Source: Sulfurospirillum sp. UBA4058 (GTDB lineage Bacteria > Campylobacterota > Campylobacteria > Campylobacterales > Sulfurospirillaceae). Taken from it: a stretch of DNA of 54,346 nt. A program made the translations under genes and the position numbers. Shown in pieces: positions 25,500-33,774 of the stretch (within the stretch, counting starts at the first letter, position 1; every line of letters starts with the position of its first letter). The notes under the pieces were generated by a model that was not told the origin of the DNA, ran no database searches, and saw only the letters and a list, made by a program, of their open reading frames with translations. The stretch covers positions 41,417 to 95,762 of the forward strand of contig DFZK01000008.1 in assembly GCA_002382085.1 (NCBI GenBank), given 5' to 3'.

Positions 25500-26805
25500 T
25501 GAGTTTTCCCAATGCATAAGCTTCTACAACAGCTTCTATATCCATTAAAATACCTGATCGCTTTAACTGATGTCGATATTTGTGCTCAGTTTGTAATAGC
25601 TGATCCATTAATTGAATTTTTATCCCTTTATCTGCTGACAAAGATGTGAAAAAAGTTCTTTCTTCTTTGGAAAATGCTTTTTTCGAAGAATGACTAATAT
25701 CACGATTAAAGTCATTTGCTATCGATATAGCTGTTTCAAAGAAATCTCCATCATGCAACCACTCTTTTTGAATTTGAATAATCTCTTCATTAGAAATAAG
25801 ATATTTACCATTCAATTTCGGTAATAAATCTTTTTCTATGGTCAAAAGTTTTCTCAAAAGTTTTTGTCTAATATGCATCTTAAAAGGCCCTATACCTTTT
25901 TGCCCATTTCTTCTTCTGTCTTGTCTCGTTGTATGATCATAGCGATAATCTTCCAAATCATTTCTAAAATCATTAAGAGGTTTCATCCACCTGTCTTCAT
26001 CATTTTGAAGCATATTTGCCATTGATTTATCTTTTGAAACGACAGTGCACACCCAGCATCCAAAACGTGTTTTCCCACAAGATGGAGCTTCTGGATTGAG
26101 AGCAATGTTACAATCAGCTTCACCACTTCCTTTATGATATAGACTTAACATATCATTGTGATTACCCCATGGAGCTTTATGCATCATTAAAAAATCCCAA
26201 ACTTCACTATTAGTCCAATCTTTGATGGGAGAAAGAACAAATGTATTGGGAACTGTGTCGTGTTTTACAAGTCCTCGATGATTTCTATCTCGTTTTTCAA
26301 TAGACTCTGCTCTTGTTTGAGATTCATCACTCCTAACTCCAAGTAACATTAATATTGATCTATTTTCATTAGAGATACTTGTCAAAAATTTTGTTGCAGG
26401 ATTTATTTTTAATCTATCTGTGCACCATCTAAAATTTTGATTGGGAGAAGGATACCCCTTACCTAAAAGAAGTGTCCAAAATGTTTGCTCGACTTCTGGA
26501 GAAACAACTTGCACTTTCATATTCAAGTTATTATTTTTTATAAAAATTCTTAATTGATCAAGTTTTTTGAAAAAATAATTATTTATTACAGGCATTTCGA
26601 CACCTGTATCAGAAGATACAATATAAACTGTCTTTGAGTCTTTTCCTTCATCTTTCAACTCTAGCAAAACTTCAACAGTAAGATGAAGAACAGTAGAAGA
26701 ATCTTTTCCACCTGAAAACGTCACCACCCATGGTCTTGAATCAGCTAGATATTGCTCTTTTAAAAATTGTTTAGTTGTTTGAATTTTATTAATCTTTTTT
26801 TCCAT
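25489..26805 (-). CDS. dndC: DNA sulfur modification protein DndC, PP-loop iron-sulfur enzyme
   Basis: 438 residues. The PP-loop motif of the PAPS-reductase/ATP-sulfurylase-like family is seen near the N-terminus (WVVTFSGGKDSSTVLHL). Cysteines in FRWCTDRLKINPATKFL, the EADC segment and SCGKTRFGCWVCTVV fit the ligands of a [4Fe-4S] cluster. DndC is thought to activate DNA for sulfur insertion. The longer open frame to 26919 adds 38 residues unlike the family; ATG at 26805 places the PP-loop at a typical distance, so I used it. No dndA cysteine desulfurase precedes it; a host IscS/NifS enzyme must supply sulfur. Confidence 0.9.
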   Translation of the reverse strand: MEKKINKIQTTKQFLKEQYLADSRPWVVTFSGGKDSSTVLHLTVEVLLELKDEGKDSKTVYIVSSDTGVEMPVINNYFFKKLDQLRIFIKNNNLNMKVQVVSPEVEQTFWTLLLGKGYPSPNQNFRWCTDRLKINPATKFLTSISNENRSILMLLGVRSDESQTRAESIEKRDRNHRGLVKHDTVPNTFVLSPIKDWTNSEVWDFLMMHKAPWGNHNDMLSLYHKGSGEADCNIALNPEAPSCGKTRFGCWVCTVVSKDKSMANMLQNDEDRWMKPLNDFRNDLEDYRYDHTTRQDRRRNGQKGIGPFKMHIRQKLLRKLLTIEKDLLPKLNGKYLISNEEIIQIQKEWLHDGDFFETAISIANDFNRDISHSSKKAFSKEERTFFTSLSADKGIKIQLMDQLLQTEHKYRHQLKRSGILMDIEAVVEAYALGKLNEI

Positions 26806-26991
26806 CTGATTGATATTTCTTTGAGAATATTTAAAATTTTGTTTTTCATTATACCAAGTATTGATAAACGACCTACTTAAAGAAAAAAGCAAATAAATAT
26901 TTAGACTTAATAGATACACAACTACCTAAGCCCTATAGTATTACCAACTATAAAATTTTTGTTAAAAAAGTGACTAAAATCAAGAATCGTA

Positions 26992-28119
26992 TTATAAAAT
27001 AATACGATAACAAACATTTCTCCCTGCAGTTCCTTCTATCTGCTCAATACACCCAAACTCTAATAACTCTGCAATATCTCTTGATGCTGTTGTCGAAGCA
27101 GTATCAGCAATACTCATGTACTTCTTCTTACTCAAATTCCCTTTGAAATTTTCTATGCCAATGTCCAAAATAAAATTCAGTACTTTCATCTGCCTCGCAT
27201 TCAGTGGTTGGTCTCTATGTTTATCCCAAAATTTCGTTTTAAAAATAATATGATTCAATTTACCCTTGGTATCGAGTAATGCTTGATAAAGCGTCTGTAA
27301 AAACCATTCACACCACAGTGTAATATCAAGGTGATTATCTACCTTTTTGATATATCCTGTTGTGTATTCAAGTGCAGAATAGTAAGCTTTTTTATTCTCA
27401 TTAATTGTACTTGACATAGAGTAAAGTCTTGATATTTTAGAGTTTTCAATATTGGATAGTACTAAATCCGTAATAGCCCTTGTGATTCTTCCATTACCAT
27501 CATCAAATGGATGAACAATAACAAACCATAAATGAGCAATACAAGCTTTGATAAGGCTTGGTTTTTCAGTATTGAACCATTCTAGAAACCTCTTCATTTC
27601 ATTGTCTAGCTCGTTTCGTGGCGGTGCTTCATAATAGACAATTTCTTTTCCAATAGATCCACCAACAACTTGCATAGTTTCTTCACCTCTAAAAGTTGCT
27701 GTATTGATTTTACGTAAACCACTATAGCCTTTAGGGAAAAGTGCATTGTGCCAGCCAAAAAGTCTCTCTAATGTCAATGCCTTATCATAATTGGTATTTG
27801 CGTCAATAAGGATTTCAACCAGATTATCTGTCGTATCATTAATTTTTTTATCATCAATCTCTTTCAATCCAAATTTCTTAGCAATAGAAGCTTTAACACT
27901 ATCACGATTGAGTATTTCTCCCTCGATTGCGGCAGTACTGAGTGTTTCATTTAGTAAAGCATCACATTGTCTTTGAAGAATTGTATCTTGACTCATGGTT
28001 TGAGTAAGAGCAAGAAGATAACCTTGCTCTATAGAGATTTTTTGAAGTAAATATTCTAAGTTTTCAAGCTTATAGGTAAAATGTGGATAATCATCATATT
28101 GCCAGATCCATCGTTTCAT
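26992..28119 (-). CDS. Fic-domain protein (DUF4172 N-terminus)
   Basis: 375 residues. The N-terminus (WIWQYDDYPHFTYKLENLEY) is the DUF4172 domain common in class II Fic proteins. An inhibitory motif (TAAIEGEILNRDSV, [S/T]xxxE[G/N]) lies near residue 80. The Fic active site HPFDDGNGRITRA lies near residue 205, with the catalytic His. Fic enzymes usually transfer AMP from ATP to target proteins. A C-terminal winged helix (about 310-370) follows. It is between the integrase and dndC on the same strand; whether it belongs to the Dnd module or is an independent toxin-like protein is unclear. Confidence 0.85.
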   Translation of the reverse strand: MKRWIWQYDDYPHFTYKLENLEYLLQKISIEQGYLLALTQTMSQDTILQRQCDALLNETLSTAAIEGEILNRDSVKASIAKKFGLKEIDDKKINDTTDNLVEILIDANTNYDKALTLERLFGWHNALFPKGYSGLRKINTATFRGEETMQVVGGSIGKEIVYYEAPPRNELDNEMKRFLEWFNTEKPSLIKACIAHLWFVIVHPFDDGNGRITRAITDLVLSNIENSKISRLYSMSSTINENKKAYYSALEYTTGYIKKVDNHLDITLWCEWFLQTLYQALLDTKGKLNHIIFKTKFWDKHRDQPLNARQMKVLNFILDIGIENFKGNLSKKKYMSIADTASTTASRDIAELLEFGCIEQIEGTAGRNVCYRIIL

Positions 28120-28243
28120 TGAGATTCTCCAAGAGTGGTTTAATTAAGCAAGCATAATCATATCATAAATGGTGCGATTACGCATATAAATCGTTTCAGC
28201 TCATATCTTACAACTATTTTATAATAATGATTTTTAGTATATT

Positions 28244-29422
28244 TTATTTTCTTACTCTACTAAAAAAATCATCTAATGATTCTGCTGCAACTTCTTGGCG
28301 AACTTTAGAATACCGCTTTGTCACGCTGATGGACGTATGCCCTAAAACAGAAGCAACCTGTTCCAATGTTCTACCACTAGAGACCAGTGTACCCCCTATT
28401 AAATGCCTCAAATCATGAATCCTAAGATGAACTCCTAGCTGTTTTAAGACCTTATCCCAGTGATTACGTACCGTTCCTTTATCCATTTTCCTAGTTTTAT
28501 CGCTGAGCGCATGGAAAATATAATTATTTCCACTCTGAATACCTAGAATTTCGAGTGTTTCTATAAGTTCTTTGCTCAGTTTATACGTCATCGGCTTTCT
28601 GACTTTATTGTTCTCATATTTGATAGTATAAGTGCCATTTTCAAGATTAATATCATTCCATTGAAGACTTAGGGTCTCATTGAGTCTTCTACCGTGCGAT
28701 AGCCAAATAAAAATACTTTTAAAAGGCTCTAATGGATAGTTATACAAAATATTATAAAGCTCTTTTGTTTTTTCATCAGTTAGTTCTATATTCATCTGAT
28801 TGTCAAACTTCGGTATTTGAATTAAGTCCGCTGGATTTGATTTTAAAGTTCCATCTAATACATAACGTCTAAACATAGGTCGAAGAGTTTCTTTTAGCGA
28901 TTTTGCGGTACGAGGACTTTTCCCAGAATCTAAAATACCATTAACAATCGATTGTAATTTACGTGTTGTAACTTTATCAATAGGTGCTTTTGCTAAGTCT
29001 GGTTGAGAAAGTATCCATTTGTTGGCAAATGTCTTATACGATACAAGTGTATTGGGGGACAGTTGATTCTTCTTCATATCTATAAATTCTTCCCATGCTT
29101 GATGAAGGGTTGGAATTTTAATCTTTAATTCTTTATGCGAGCCTTCTATTAATTTTGTCAATAGTATTTCTCTTTGAGAAGATACTTGTCGAAGAGCTTG
29201 TAAAAAAGTGGTCTTTTGAGAAAAATCAAATGTTTTTTTAGTTTGTGTTCGTACACAACTTTGATTAACATATGTAATACGAAGTACGAGCTTAAAATCT
29301 CGTGGAATATAGGTTGGAGCTTTAGTGATTTCTTTGCCACTAAAAATTTCATCATTATTAATAAAATACATATTGCGACAGTCTACATTTGGAAGATTAA
29401 CTTTTACAAGAATATCAGCCAT
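28244..29422 (-). CDS. Tyrosine site-specific recombinase (integrase)
   Basis: 392 residues. An N-terminal DNA-binding part and SAM-like core-binding domain (about 100-190: TLHQAWEEFIDMKKNQLSPN) precede the catalytic domain with Arg in LSHGRRLNETLSLQW, His-x-x-Arg in RIHDLRHLIGGTL, His in LGHTSISVTKRY and the Tyr nucleophile in the same segment. The ATG follows AAGG on the minus strand. The gene begins 164 bp from the tRNA-Leu fragment, as expected for an enzyme integrating at that tRNA. It is presumably responsible for integration and excision of the whole island. Confidence 0.93.
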   Translation of the reverse strand: MADILVKVNLPNVDCRNMYFINNDEIFSGKEITKAPTYIPRDFKLVLRITYVNQSCVRTQTKKTFDFSQKTTFLQALRQVSSQREILLTKLIEGSHKELKIKIPTLHQAWEEFIDMKKNQLSPNTLVSYKTFANKWILSQPDLAKAPIDKVTTRKLQSIVNGILDSGKSPRTAKSLKETLRPMFRRYVLDGTLKSNPADLIQIPKFDNQMNIELTDEKTKELYNILYNYPLEPFKSIFIWLSHGRRLNETLSLQWNDINLENGTYTIKYENNKVRKPMTYKLSKELIETLEILGIQSGNNYIFHALSDKTRKMDKGTVRNHWDKVLKQLGVHLRIHDLRHLIGGTLVSSGRTLEQVASVLGHTSISVTKRYSKVRQEVAAESLDDFFSRVRK

Positions 29423-29450
29423 CTTTATAACCTTGAGTATATTGTATTAG

Positions 29451-29502
29451 GGTACACATTAAGGTACACATTTTTGTAAATAATTATAGTTATTTGTACC
29501 TT
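29451..29502. repeat. Repeats between integrase and tRNA, possible arm-type sites
   Basis: GGTACACATT occurs twice (29451-29460 and 29463-29472), and AAGGTACA (29461-29468) is repeated inverted as TGTACCTT (29495-29502). They lie between the integrase start and the tRNA-Leu fragment, where arm-type integrase sites or the integrase promoter operator would be expected. The role is inferred from position only. The rest of 29423-29585 is AT-rich without a gene. Confidence 0.4.
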
Positions 29503-29585
29503 ACAAAAAAGTCATAAACACCTATAAAATCCCATAAAATAGGGATTTCATAAGCAGTTGTGTTTAGCTATAGTTAGTATACTTA

Positions 29586-29643
29586 CCAGACTTAGGATCT
29601 GGTGCCGAGAGGCGTGGGAGTTCGAGTCTCTTTATCCGCACCA
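29586..29643 (+). tRNA. 3' fragment of tRNA-Leu (UAG), island attachment site
   Basis: From the anticodon stem onward the sequence is a normal tRNA-Leu: CCAGA/TCTGG stem with TAG anticodon in the loop CTTAGGA, a long variable arm (about 29603-29614), a T-arm with TTCGAGT loop, then TATCCGC, A and CCA. The 5' acceptor strand (expected GCGGATA) and D-arm are not present upstream; the sequence there is unrelated AT-rich island DNA. So this is a 58-nt att duplication rather than a working gene. The intact tRNA should lie at the other end of the island. Confidence 0.85.
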
Positions 29644-29726
29644 CTTTTTTTCAAAACAACTTTTCCCGATTTTCTACAAACTTTTTTAGATAAACTATCG
29701 CTTTATTTTATACAAAAGAATACGCC

Positions 29727-30209
29727 ATGCAAAAAATTTATATCGCGGGGCCTGAAGTTTTTTTACCGAATGCCGTTGAAATCGGTGAAGCGTTAAAAAA
29801 ATGCTGTCGGGATTACGGTTTTTTGGGAAAGTTCCCGCTCGATAATGTTATCGAGGGATCATCGCCGAGTGAAATCGCATTCAAAATCCGCGAAGCCAAT
29901 CAAAAGATGATTCAAACATGCGATATCGTCATTGCCAATCTTTCGCCTTTTCGTGGCCCCGAACCGGACAGCGGTACGATTTGGGAAGTAGGGTTTGCGG
30001 AAGGACTCTGTAAACAAGTGCTTGCCTACTCCAGCGATCGACGAAGCCTCAAAGAACGAACGCAAGCGATGCTACGTTTAGGCGATCAAACCGTCGACGA
30101 TCAGGGAATGCATCTCGAAGATTTCGGATTGAGCCACAATTTGATGTTTGCACATAAGATTATCGCATCAACGTTTGAAGAATGTTTACAATCAATCGCT
30201 AAGTCATAA
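29727..30209 (+). CDS. Nucleoside 2-deoxyribosyltransferase
   Basis: 160 residues matching the nucleoside 2-deoxyribosyltransferase family: MQKIYIAGPEVFLPNAVEIG, then DIVIANLSPFRGPEPDSGT and WEVGFAEGLCKQVLAYSS, which contain the substrate-binding D/E residues. The enzyme exchanges the base of 2'-deoxynucleosides (salvage). It is the first chromosomal gene after the tRNA fragment and has the higher-GC composition of the chromosome. Its last codons overlap the end of the convergent polymerase gene by 6 nt. Confidence 0.85.
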   Translation: MQKIYIAGPEVFLPNAVEIGEALKKCCRDYGFLGKFPLDNVIEGSSPSEIAFKIREANQKMIQTCDIVIANLSPFRGPEPDSGTIWEVGFAEGLCKQVLAYSSDRRSLKERTQAMLRLGDQTVDDQGMHLEDFGLSHNLMFAHKIIASTFEECLQSIAKS

Positions 30210-31514
30210 TTTTTCAATGCCTGCTCTCACAATATCGACACCGTATTTGTCACGCAATTGCGTTAGTTTTTCGCTTAAACGTTTTGCTTTGGTATCCTCT
30301 TCGGAGGCAAAAAGCGAAAATGTTTTTACATGTGAACGCGATACGAAGTTGGAAGCATAAAGTGCAAGATGATGGATGCGATCATTGGGAAAAGTATCGA
30401 GCTTTACCAGAAAATCTATCGCTAAGTTACGGTAAAACGACTCACTGAAAGCGCGATCAACGCTCAGTGATGCTTGAGATTTGACGCCGTTTTCGTAACG
30501 AATTTTAAAAAAATAGGTTGTCGGATGAAGGTTTAGCTTCATCATCGTATATGAAAGATGGCGCGTCAAAATAATCATACGCCGTTTCAGCTCTTTCCTG
30601 TCTTTAATCGGCGCAAAATTGCGCGCGATGCCGATAGAACTTCTCTCCCGATCGGTACAAACGACTTCATTATCCTCTCCGATTACTTTTGCGTATAACT
30701 CCCGTCCTAACTTGCCCCAACCGGTTACCAAACGACGATATGCAATCAAATCGCCCAAGGTTTCGATACGGTATTCATGTAATTTACGAGAAAGTACCTT
30801 TCCGATACCAGGAAAATTTTCAATCGGTTGCGGTGATACGAAAGCGACGATCTGCTCTTTAGAAACGACTTTGAGACCAAAAGGTTTTGCACAATCGGTC
30901 GCAAGCTTTGCGATCCACTTGGACGTCGAAGCACCTATGGAGACGGGTAAATCAAATCGTTCCATGATCTCACGTTGCAAGCTATCCATAAACTCATACG
31001 TTTTTGTTTCACACACCCAACCGTGCAAATCTCCCCAGAATTCATCGATACTGTACTGCTCCAATACCGGAATTTTCGTCTTTAAAAACGTTTTTAATTG
31101 CGTAGAAAGAAGTTGATAAAACAGATGGTCGCTGGAAACGATGAGCAAATTCGGACACATCGCCAAAGCATCGCGCAAAGGCGTCCCCGTTTTAATTCCG
31201 TAGGCTTTGGCTTCGTAGCTTTTCGCAATGACGATACCGTGTATCAACCCTTGGTCGTTGATAAACTCTTTTTTCCATGCCGTTTTATCGAAACCGTTGA
31301 AGTCTTTTTTGTGCTGAAATAGGCTGTTAAATCCACCGACGGACTCGGTCATAACGCATTCGGTATCTTCACGCGAAAAAATTTTCGTATCGCTACTTTT
31401 ACACACTACGACGGGTTTGTTTTTCAGAAAAGGCGCACGGACACGCTCCGCCGAAACAAAAAAACAATCCAAATCCAAATGAATAATCACGCGCCCGTCC
31501 TTACCTCTCAACAT
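30204..31514 (-). CDS. dinB: Y-family DNA polymerase (DinB/Pol IV-like)
   Basis: 436 residues. The N-terminus (VIIHLDLDCFFVSAERVRAP) and the catalytic motif YSIDEFWGDL, in which the S-D-E triad is read as S-I-D-E, mark a Y-family polymerase, used for translesion synthesis. Helix-hairpin-helix NFPGIGKVLSRKLHE and the little-finger domain follow. Compared with typical DinB, an extra segment of about 40 residues lies between KPVVVCKSSDTK and GIVIAKSYEAKAYG (includes SREDTECVMTESVGGFNSLF). It converges on the deoxyribosyltransferase gene. The umuC relative is an alternative name; the catalytic class is clear. Confidence 0.85.
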   Translation of the reverse strand: MLRGKDGRVIIHLDLDCFFVSAERVRAPFLKNKPVVVCKSSDTKIFSREDTECVMTESVGGFNSLFQHKKDFNGFDKTAWKKEFINDQGLIHGIVIAKSYEAKAYGIKTGTPLRDALAMCPNLLIVSSDHLFYQLLSTQLKTFLKTKIPVLEQYSIDEFWGDLHGWVCETKTYEFMDSLQREIMERFDLPVSIGASTSKWIAKLATDCAKPFGLKVVSKEQIVAFVSPQPIENFPGIGKVLSRKLHEYRIETLGDLIAYRRLVTGWGKLGRELYAKVIGEDNEVVCTDRERSSIGIARNFAPIKDRKELKRRMIILTRHLSYTMMKLNLHPTTYFFKIRYENGVKSQASLSVDRAFSESFYRNLAIDFLVKLDTFPNDRIHHLALYASNFVSRSHVKTFSLFASEEDTKAKRLSEKLTQLRDKYGVDIVRAGIEKL

Positions 31515-31832
31515 TCAAATGCATTATAGACTAAAAGAAAAGGAGAGCGAGGAACTATTTCAAAATGAAATAAAACGCTCGAATCGGGCAAATCCGAGCG
31601 TTTAAGGAAAAAAGGTTGAGTGATTTTTAAAAAGGAGGTGTCTTGGTAGTGAAAGTATAGGACAATAGCATAAACGACCTCTTAACCGTTTGTAAATAAA
31701 AAGCAAATGTAAACTAAAGTAAAAGCGTTATCTACAAGTTAATATAATTTTTAATAGGGTATTAAAGGGAGCTGCACTAGAGTTTTTTCTAAAGATATTT
31801 TTATCTTTTACTTTAATTAGAAAGGTGCAAAA
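31515..31832. other. Intergenic region with hairpins before aldehyde dehydrogenase
   Basis: 318 bp without a gene. AAACGCTCG (31573-31581) pairs with CGAGCGTTT (31595-31603), a 9-bp stem. On the minus strand the stem is followed by a T-rich run, so it could be a terminator in that direction. A second 7-bp stem, AAAGATA/TATCTTT (31791-31808), sits just before the ribosome site of the dehydrogenase gene. The promoter of the dehydrogenase gene should lie here but I cannot point to certain boxes. Confidence 0.5.
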
Positions 31833-33329
31833 ATGGCATATTCAAAACCAACGTATAAGCCTCGTTACGAAAATTTTATCGGCGGCGAATGGGTTCCACC
31901 CTTAAGCGGCGAGTATTTTGACAATCTTTCTCCCGTTGACGGTGAGCTTCTCACCAAGATACCGCGCTCTTCCACGGCAGACGTCGATATGGCGGTTGCG
32001 GCGGCTAAAAAAGCATTTGAATCTTTTAAACACATGTCGGTCGTTCAACGAAGCGATATGCTCAATAAAATTGCCGACAAAATCGAAGCAAATTTAGAAT
32101 TTCTAGCTATCTCCGAAACGCTGGACAACGGTAAAGCCGTGCGCGAAACCCTAGCGGCCGATATTCCGCTTGTCGTCGACCATTTTCGCTATTTTGCGTC
32201 CGTAATACGAAGCGAAGCGGGATCGGTTGCCGATCTTGACGAGAATACGATCTCTCAAGAAATCCACGAGCCTCTCGGTGTCGTTGCACAAATTATTCCG
32301 TGGAATTTCCCGCTTCTGATGGCGGCATGGAAAATTGCGCCTGCGATTGCCGCGGGTAACTGCGTCGTTATCAAACCTGCTAGTGCAACGCCTCTGTCTA
32401 TTTTACTTTTGATGGAAACCATTCAAGACGTCTTGCCCAAAGGCGTCGTCAACGTCATCAACGGAGCGGGCGGCAAGATCGGTAAACACCTCTCTACGCA
32501 TCCCGATATCAAAAAAGTCGGTTTCACGGGTGAAACGACGACCGGTCAACTCATCATGCAATACGCAACCGAAAATATCATCCCTTCCACCTTGGAACTG
32601 GGCGGAAAATCTCCCAATATCTTCTTTGAATCCATCATGGAAAAAGACGACGAATTCTTCGACAAAGCGATCGAAGGGCTTGTCTTATTTGCATTCAATA
32701 GCGGCGAAGTGTGCACATGCCCCTCACGTGCCTTGATCCAAGAGTCTATCTACGAGCCGTTTATGAAACGCGTATTAGAGCGCGTTAAAGCGATCACGCA
32801 AGAAAATCCGCTCGATCCGACGACGAAAATGGGTGCGCAAGCGTCCGTCAACCAAAAAGAGAAGATCTTAGACTACATCCGCATCGGTAAAGAAGAAGGC
32901 GCTCAGTGCCTCATCGGCGGCGAAGCGTATGATAATAAAACATTTCCGAAAGGCAACTACATCAAACCGACGATCTTCAAAGGTCATAACAAAATGCGTA
33001 TCTTCCAAGAAGAGATCTTTGGACCGGTTCTTTGCGTTACCACGTTTAAAGACGAAGACGAAGCCCTTGCGATCGCCAACGACACGATCTACGGTTTGGG
33101 TTCAGGCGTTTGGTCCAGAGATGCACACCAACTTCACAAAATGTCACGCGGCATCGAAGCCGGACGCGTATGGGTCAACTGCTACCACCTCTATCCGTCT
33201 CACGCCTCTTTCGGCGGCTATAAAAAATCGGGTATCGGTCGTGAAACGCATATGATGATGCTCAATGCGTATCGTCATACGAAAAATATTTTGACGTCGT
33301 ACAACAAAAACAAACTCGGATTTTTTTAA
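31833..33329 (+). CDS. NAD(P)-dependent aldehyde dehydrogenase
   Basis: 498 residues, full length for the ALDH family. Seen are the cofactor segment IIPWNFPLLMAAWKIAPAIA, the active-site Glu in LELGGKSPNIFF and catalytic Cys294 in FNSGEVCTCPSRAL, plus the ending EIFGPVLCVTTF. It oxidises an aldehyde to the acid in the cytoplasm; the close pairing with DUF779 (52 bp downstream) is typical of acetaldehyde or short-chain aldehyde dehydrogenases of the ExaC/AcoD type. The exact substrate cannot be read from the sequence. ATG follows GAAAGG. Confidence 0.92.
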   Translation: MAYSKPTYKPRYENFIGGEWVPPLSGEYFDNLSPVDGELLTKIPRSSTADVDMAVAAAKKAFESFKHMSVVQRSDMLNKIADKIEANLEFLAISETLDNGKAVRETLAADIPLVVDHFRYFASVIRSEAGSVADLDENTISQEIHEPLGVVAQIIPWNFPLLMAAWKIAPAIAAGNCVVIKPASATPLSILLLMETIQDVLPKGVVNVINGAGGKIGKHLSTHPDIKKVGFTGETTTGQLIMQYATENIIPSTLELGGKSPNIFFESIMEKDDEFFDKAIEGLVLFAFNSGEVCTCPSRALIQESIYEPFMKRVLERVKAITQENPLDPTTKMGAQASVNQKEKILDYIRIGKEEGAQCLIGGEAYDNKTFPKGNYIKPTIFKGHNKMRIFQEEIFGPVLCVTTFKDEDEALAIANDTIYGLGSGVWSRDAHQLHKMSRGIEAGRVWVNCYHLYPSHASFGGYKKSGIGRETHMMMLNAYRHTKNILTSYNKNKLGFF

Positions 33330-33381
33330 ATCGCCTTAGGCATGGGCTTTTGCTCATGCCTCTTTCTTTAAGGAGTCCTTC

Positions 33382-33762
33382 ATGACGATTCATCGTCTTA
33401 GCGCAACCTCCGAAGCGCTTAAAGTCATCGAAATGCTAAAAAACGAATACGGCGAACTTGTTTTCAACCAAAGCGGCGGCTGTTGCGACGGAACGGCGCC
33501 GATGTGTTACGAGAAAAAAGATTTTCACGTTCCTTCCCGCAACGTCAAACTAGGTACGGTGGGCGGTTGTGATTTTTTTATCGATCCGGATCAATTTGAG
33601 TACTTTCGTTACTCACAGATTATTTTGGACGTTAAAGAGGAAAAAAGCGCATTTGGCAACTCGTTTTCACTTGAAATCGACGAGGGGTATCAGTTTATCA
33701 CGCGTTCGCGTATCTTTAGCGACGAAGAAAACCGTCTTTTAAAAGAGCAAGAGGGAAATTAA
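33382..33762 (+). CDS. DUF779 protein, partner of aldehyde dehydrogenase
   Basis: 126 residues with the DUF779 signature QSGGCCDGTAPMCYEK near residue 30, in which the CC, D and C residues suggest a metal or cofactor site. It then has VGGCDFFIDPDQFEYFRYSQ. Genes of this family are nearly always found beside an aldehyde dehydrogenase; the role is unknown. The ATG follows AAGGAG. Its 3' end forms one arm of the following terminator. Confidence 0.88.
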   Translation: MTIHRLSATSEALKVIEMLKNEYGELVFNQSGGCCDGTAPMCYEKKDFHVPSRNVKLGTVGGCDFFIDPDQFEYFRYSQIILDVKEEKSAFGNSFSLEIDEGYQFITRSRIFSDEENRLLKEQEGN

Positions 33763-33774
33763 TCCCCTCTTTTT
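33749..33774 (+). terminator. Terminator after the ALDH-DUF779 operon
   Basis: AAGAGGG (33749-33755) pairs with CCCTCTT (33765-33771), and T residues continue through 33774. The stem overlaps the end of the DUF779 gene. The convergent gene at 33773-34207 ends within the same structure. Confidence 0.6.

Larger units (their letters stand above)
1..29643. mobile_element. Integrated genomic island (right part), tRNA-Leu associated
   Basis: The stretch is AT-rich and carries an excisionase-like gene, plasmid/phage DNA-metabolism genes, a Gp2-type replication protein, defence genes and a tyrosine integrase. It ends abruptly at the 3' part of a tRNA-Leu gene, beyond which base composition and gene content become chromosomal. 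An integrase gene directly beside a tRNA fragment is the usual layout of a tRNA-targeting island. The left boundary is not in the window, so total length and the intact tRNA copy are unknown. The presence of two separate defence clusters marks it as a defence island as well as an integrative element. Confidence 0.85.

Noticed and set aside
26806..26919. N-terminal extension of DndC
   Set aside because: The added 38 residues are hydrophobic and unlike the family; the ATG at 26805 gives the usual distance to the PP-loop.
29727..30209. Deoxyribosyltransferase as part of the defence island
   Set aside because: It lies outside the tRNA fragment and has chromosomal composition, although it is adjacent and nucleotide-related.
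31634..31660. Strong ribosome-like sequence AAAAAGGAGGTG with a tiny frame
   Set aside because: Only six codons follow before a stop; probably chance in a purine-rich leader.
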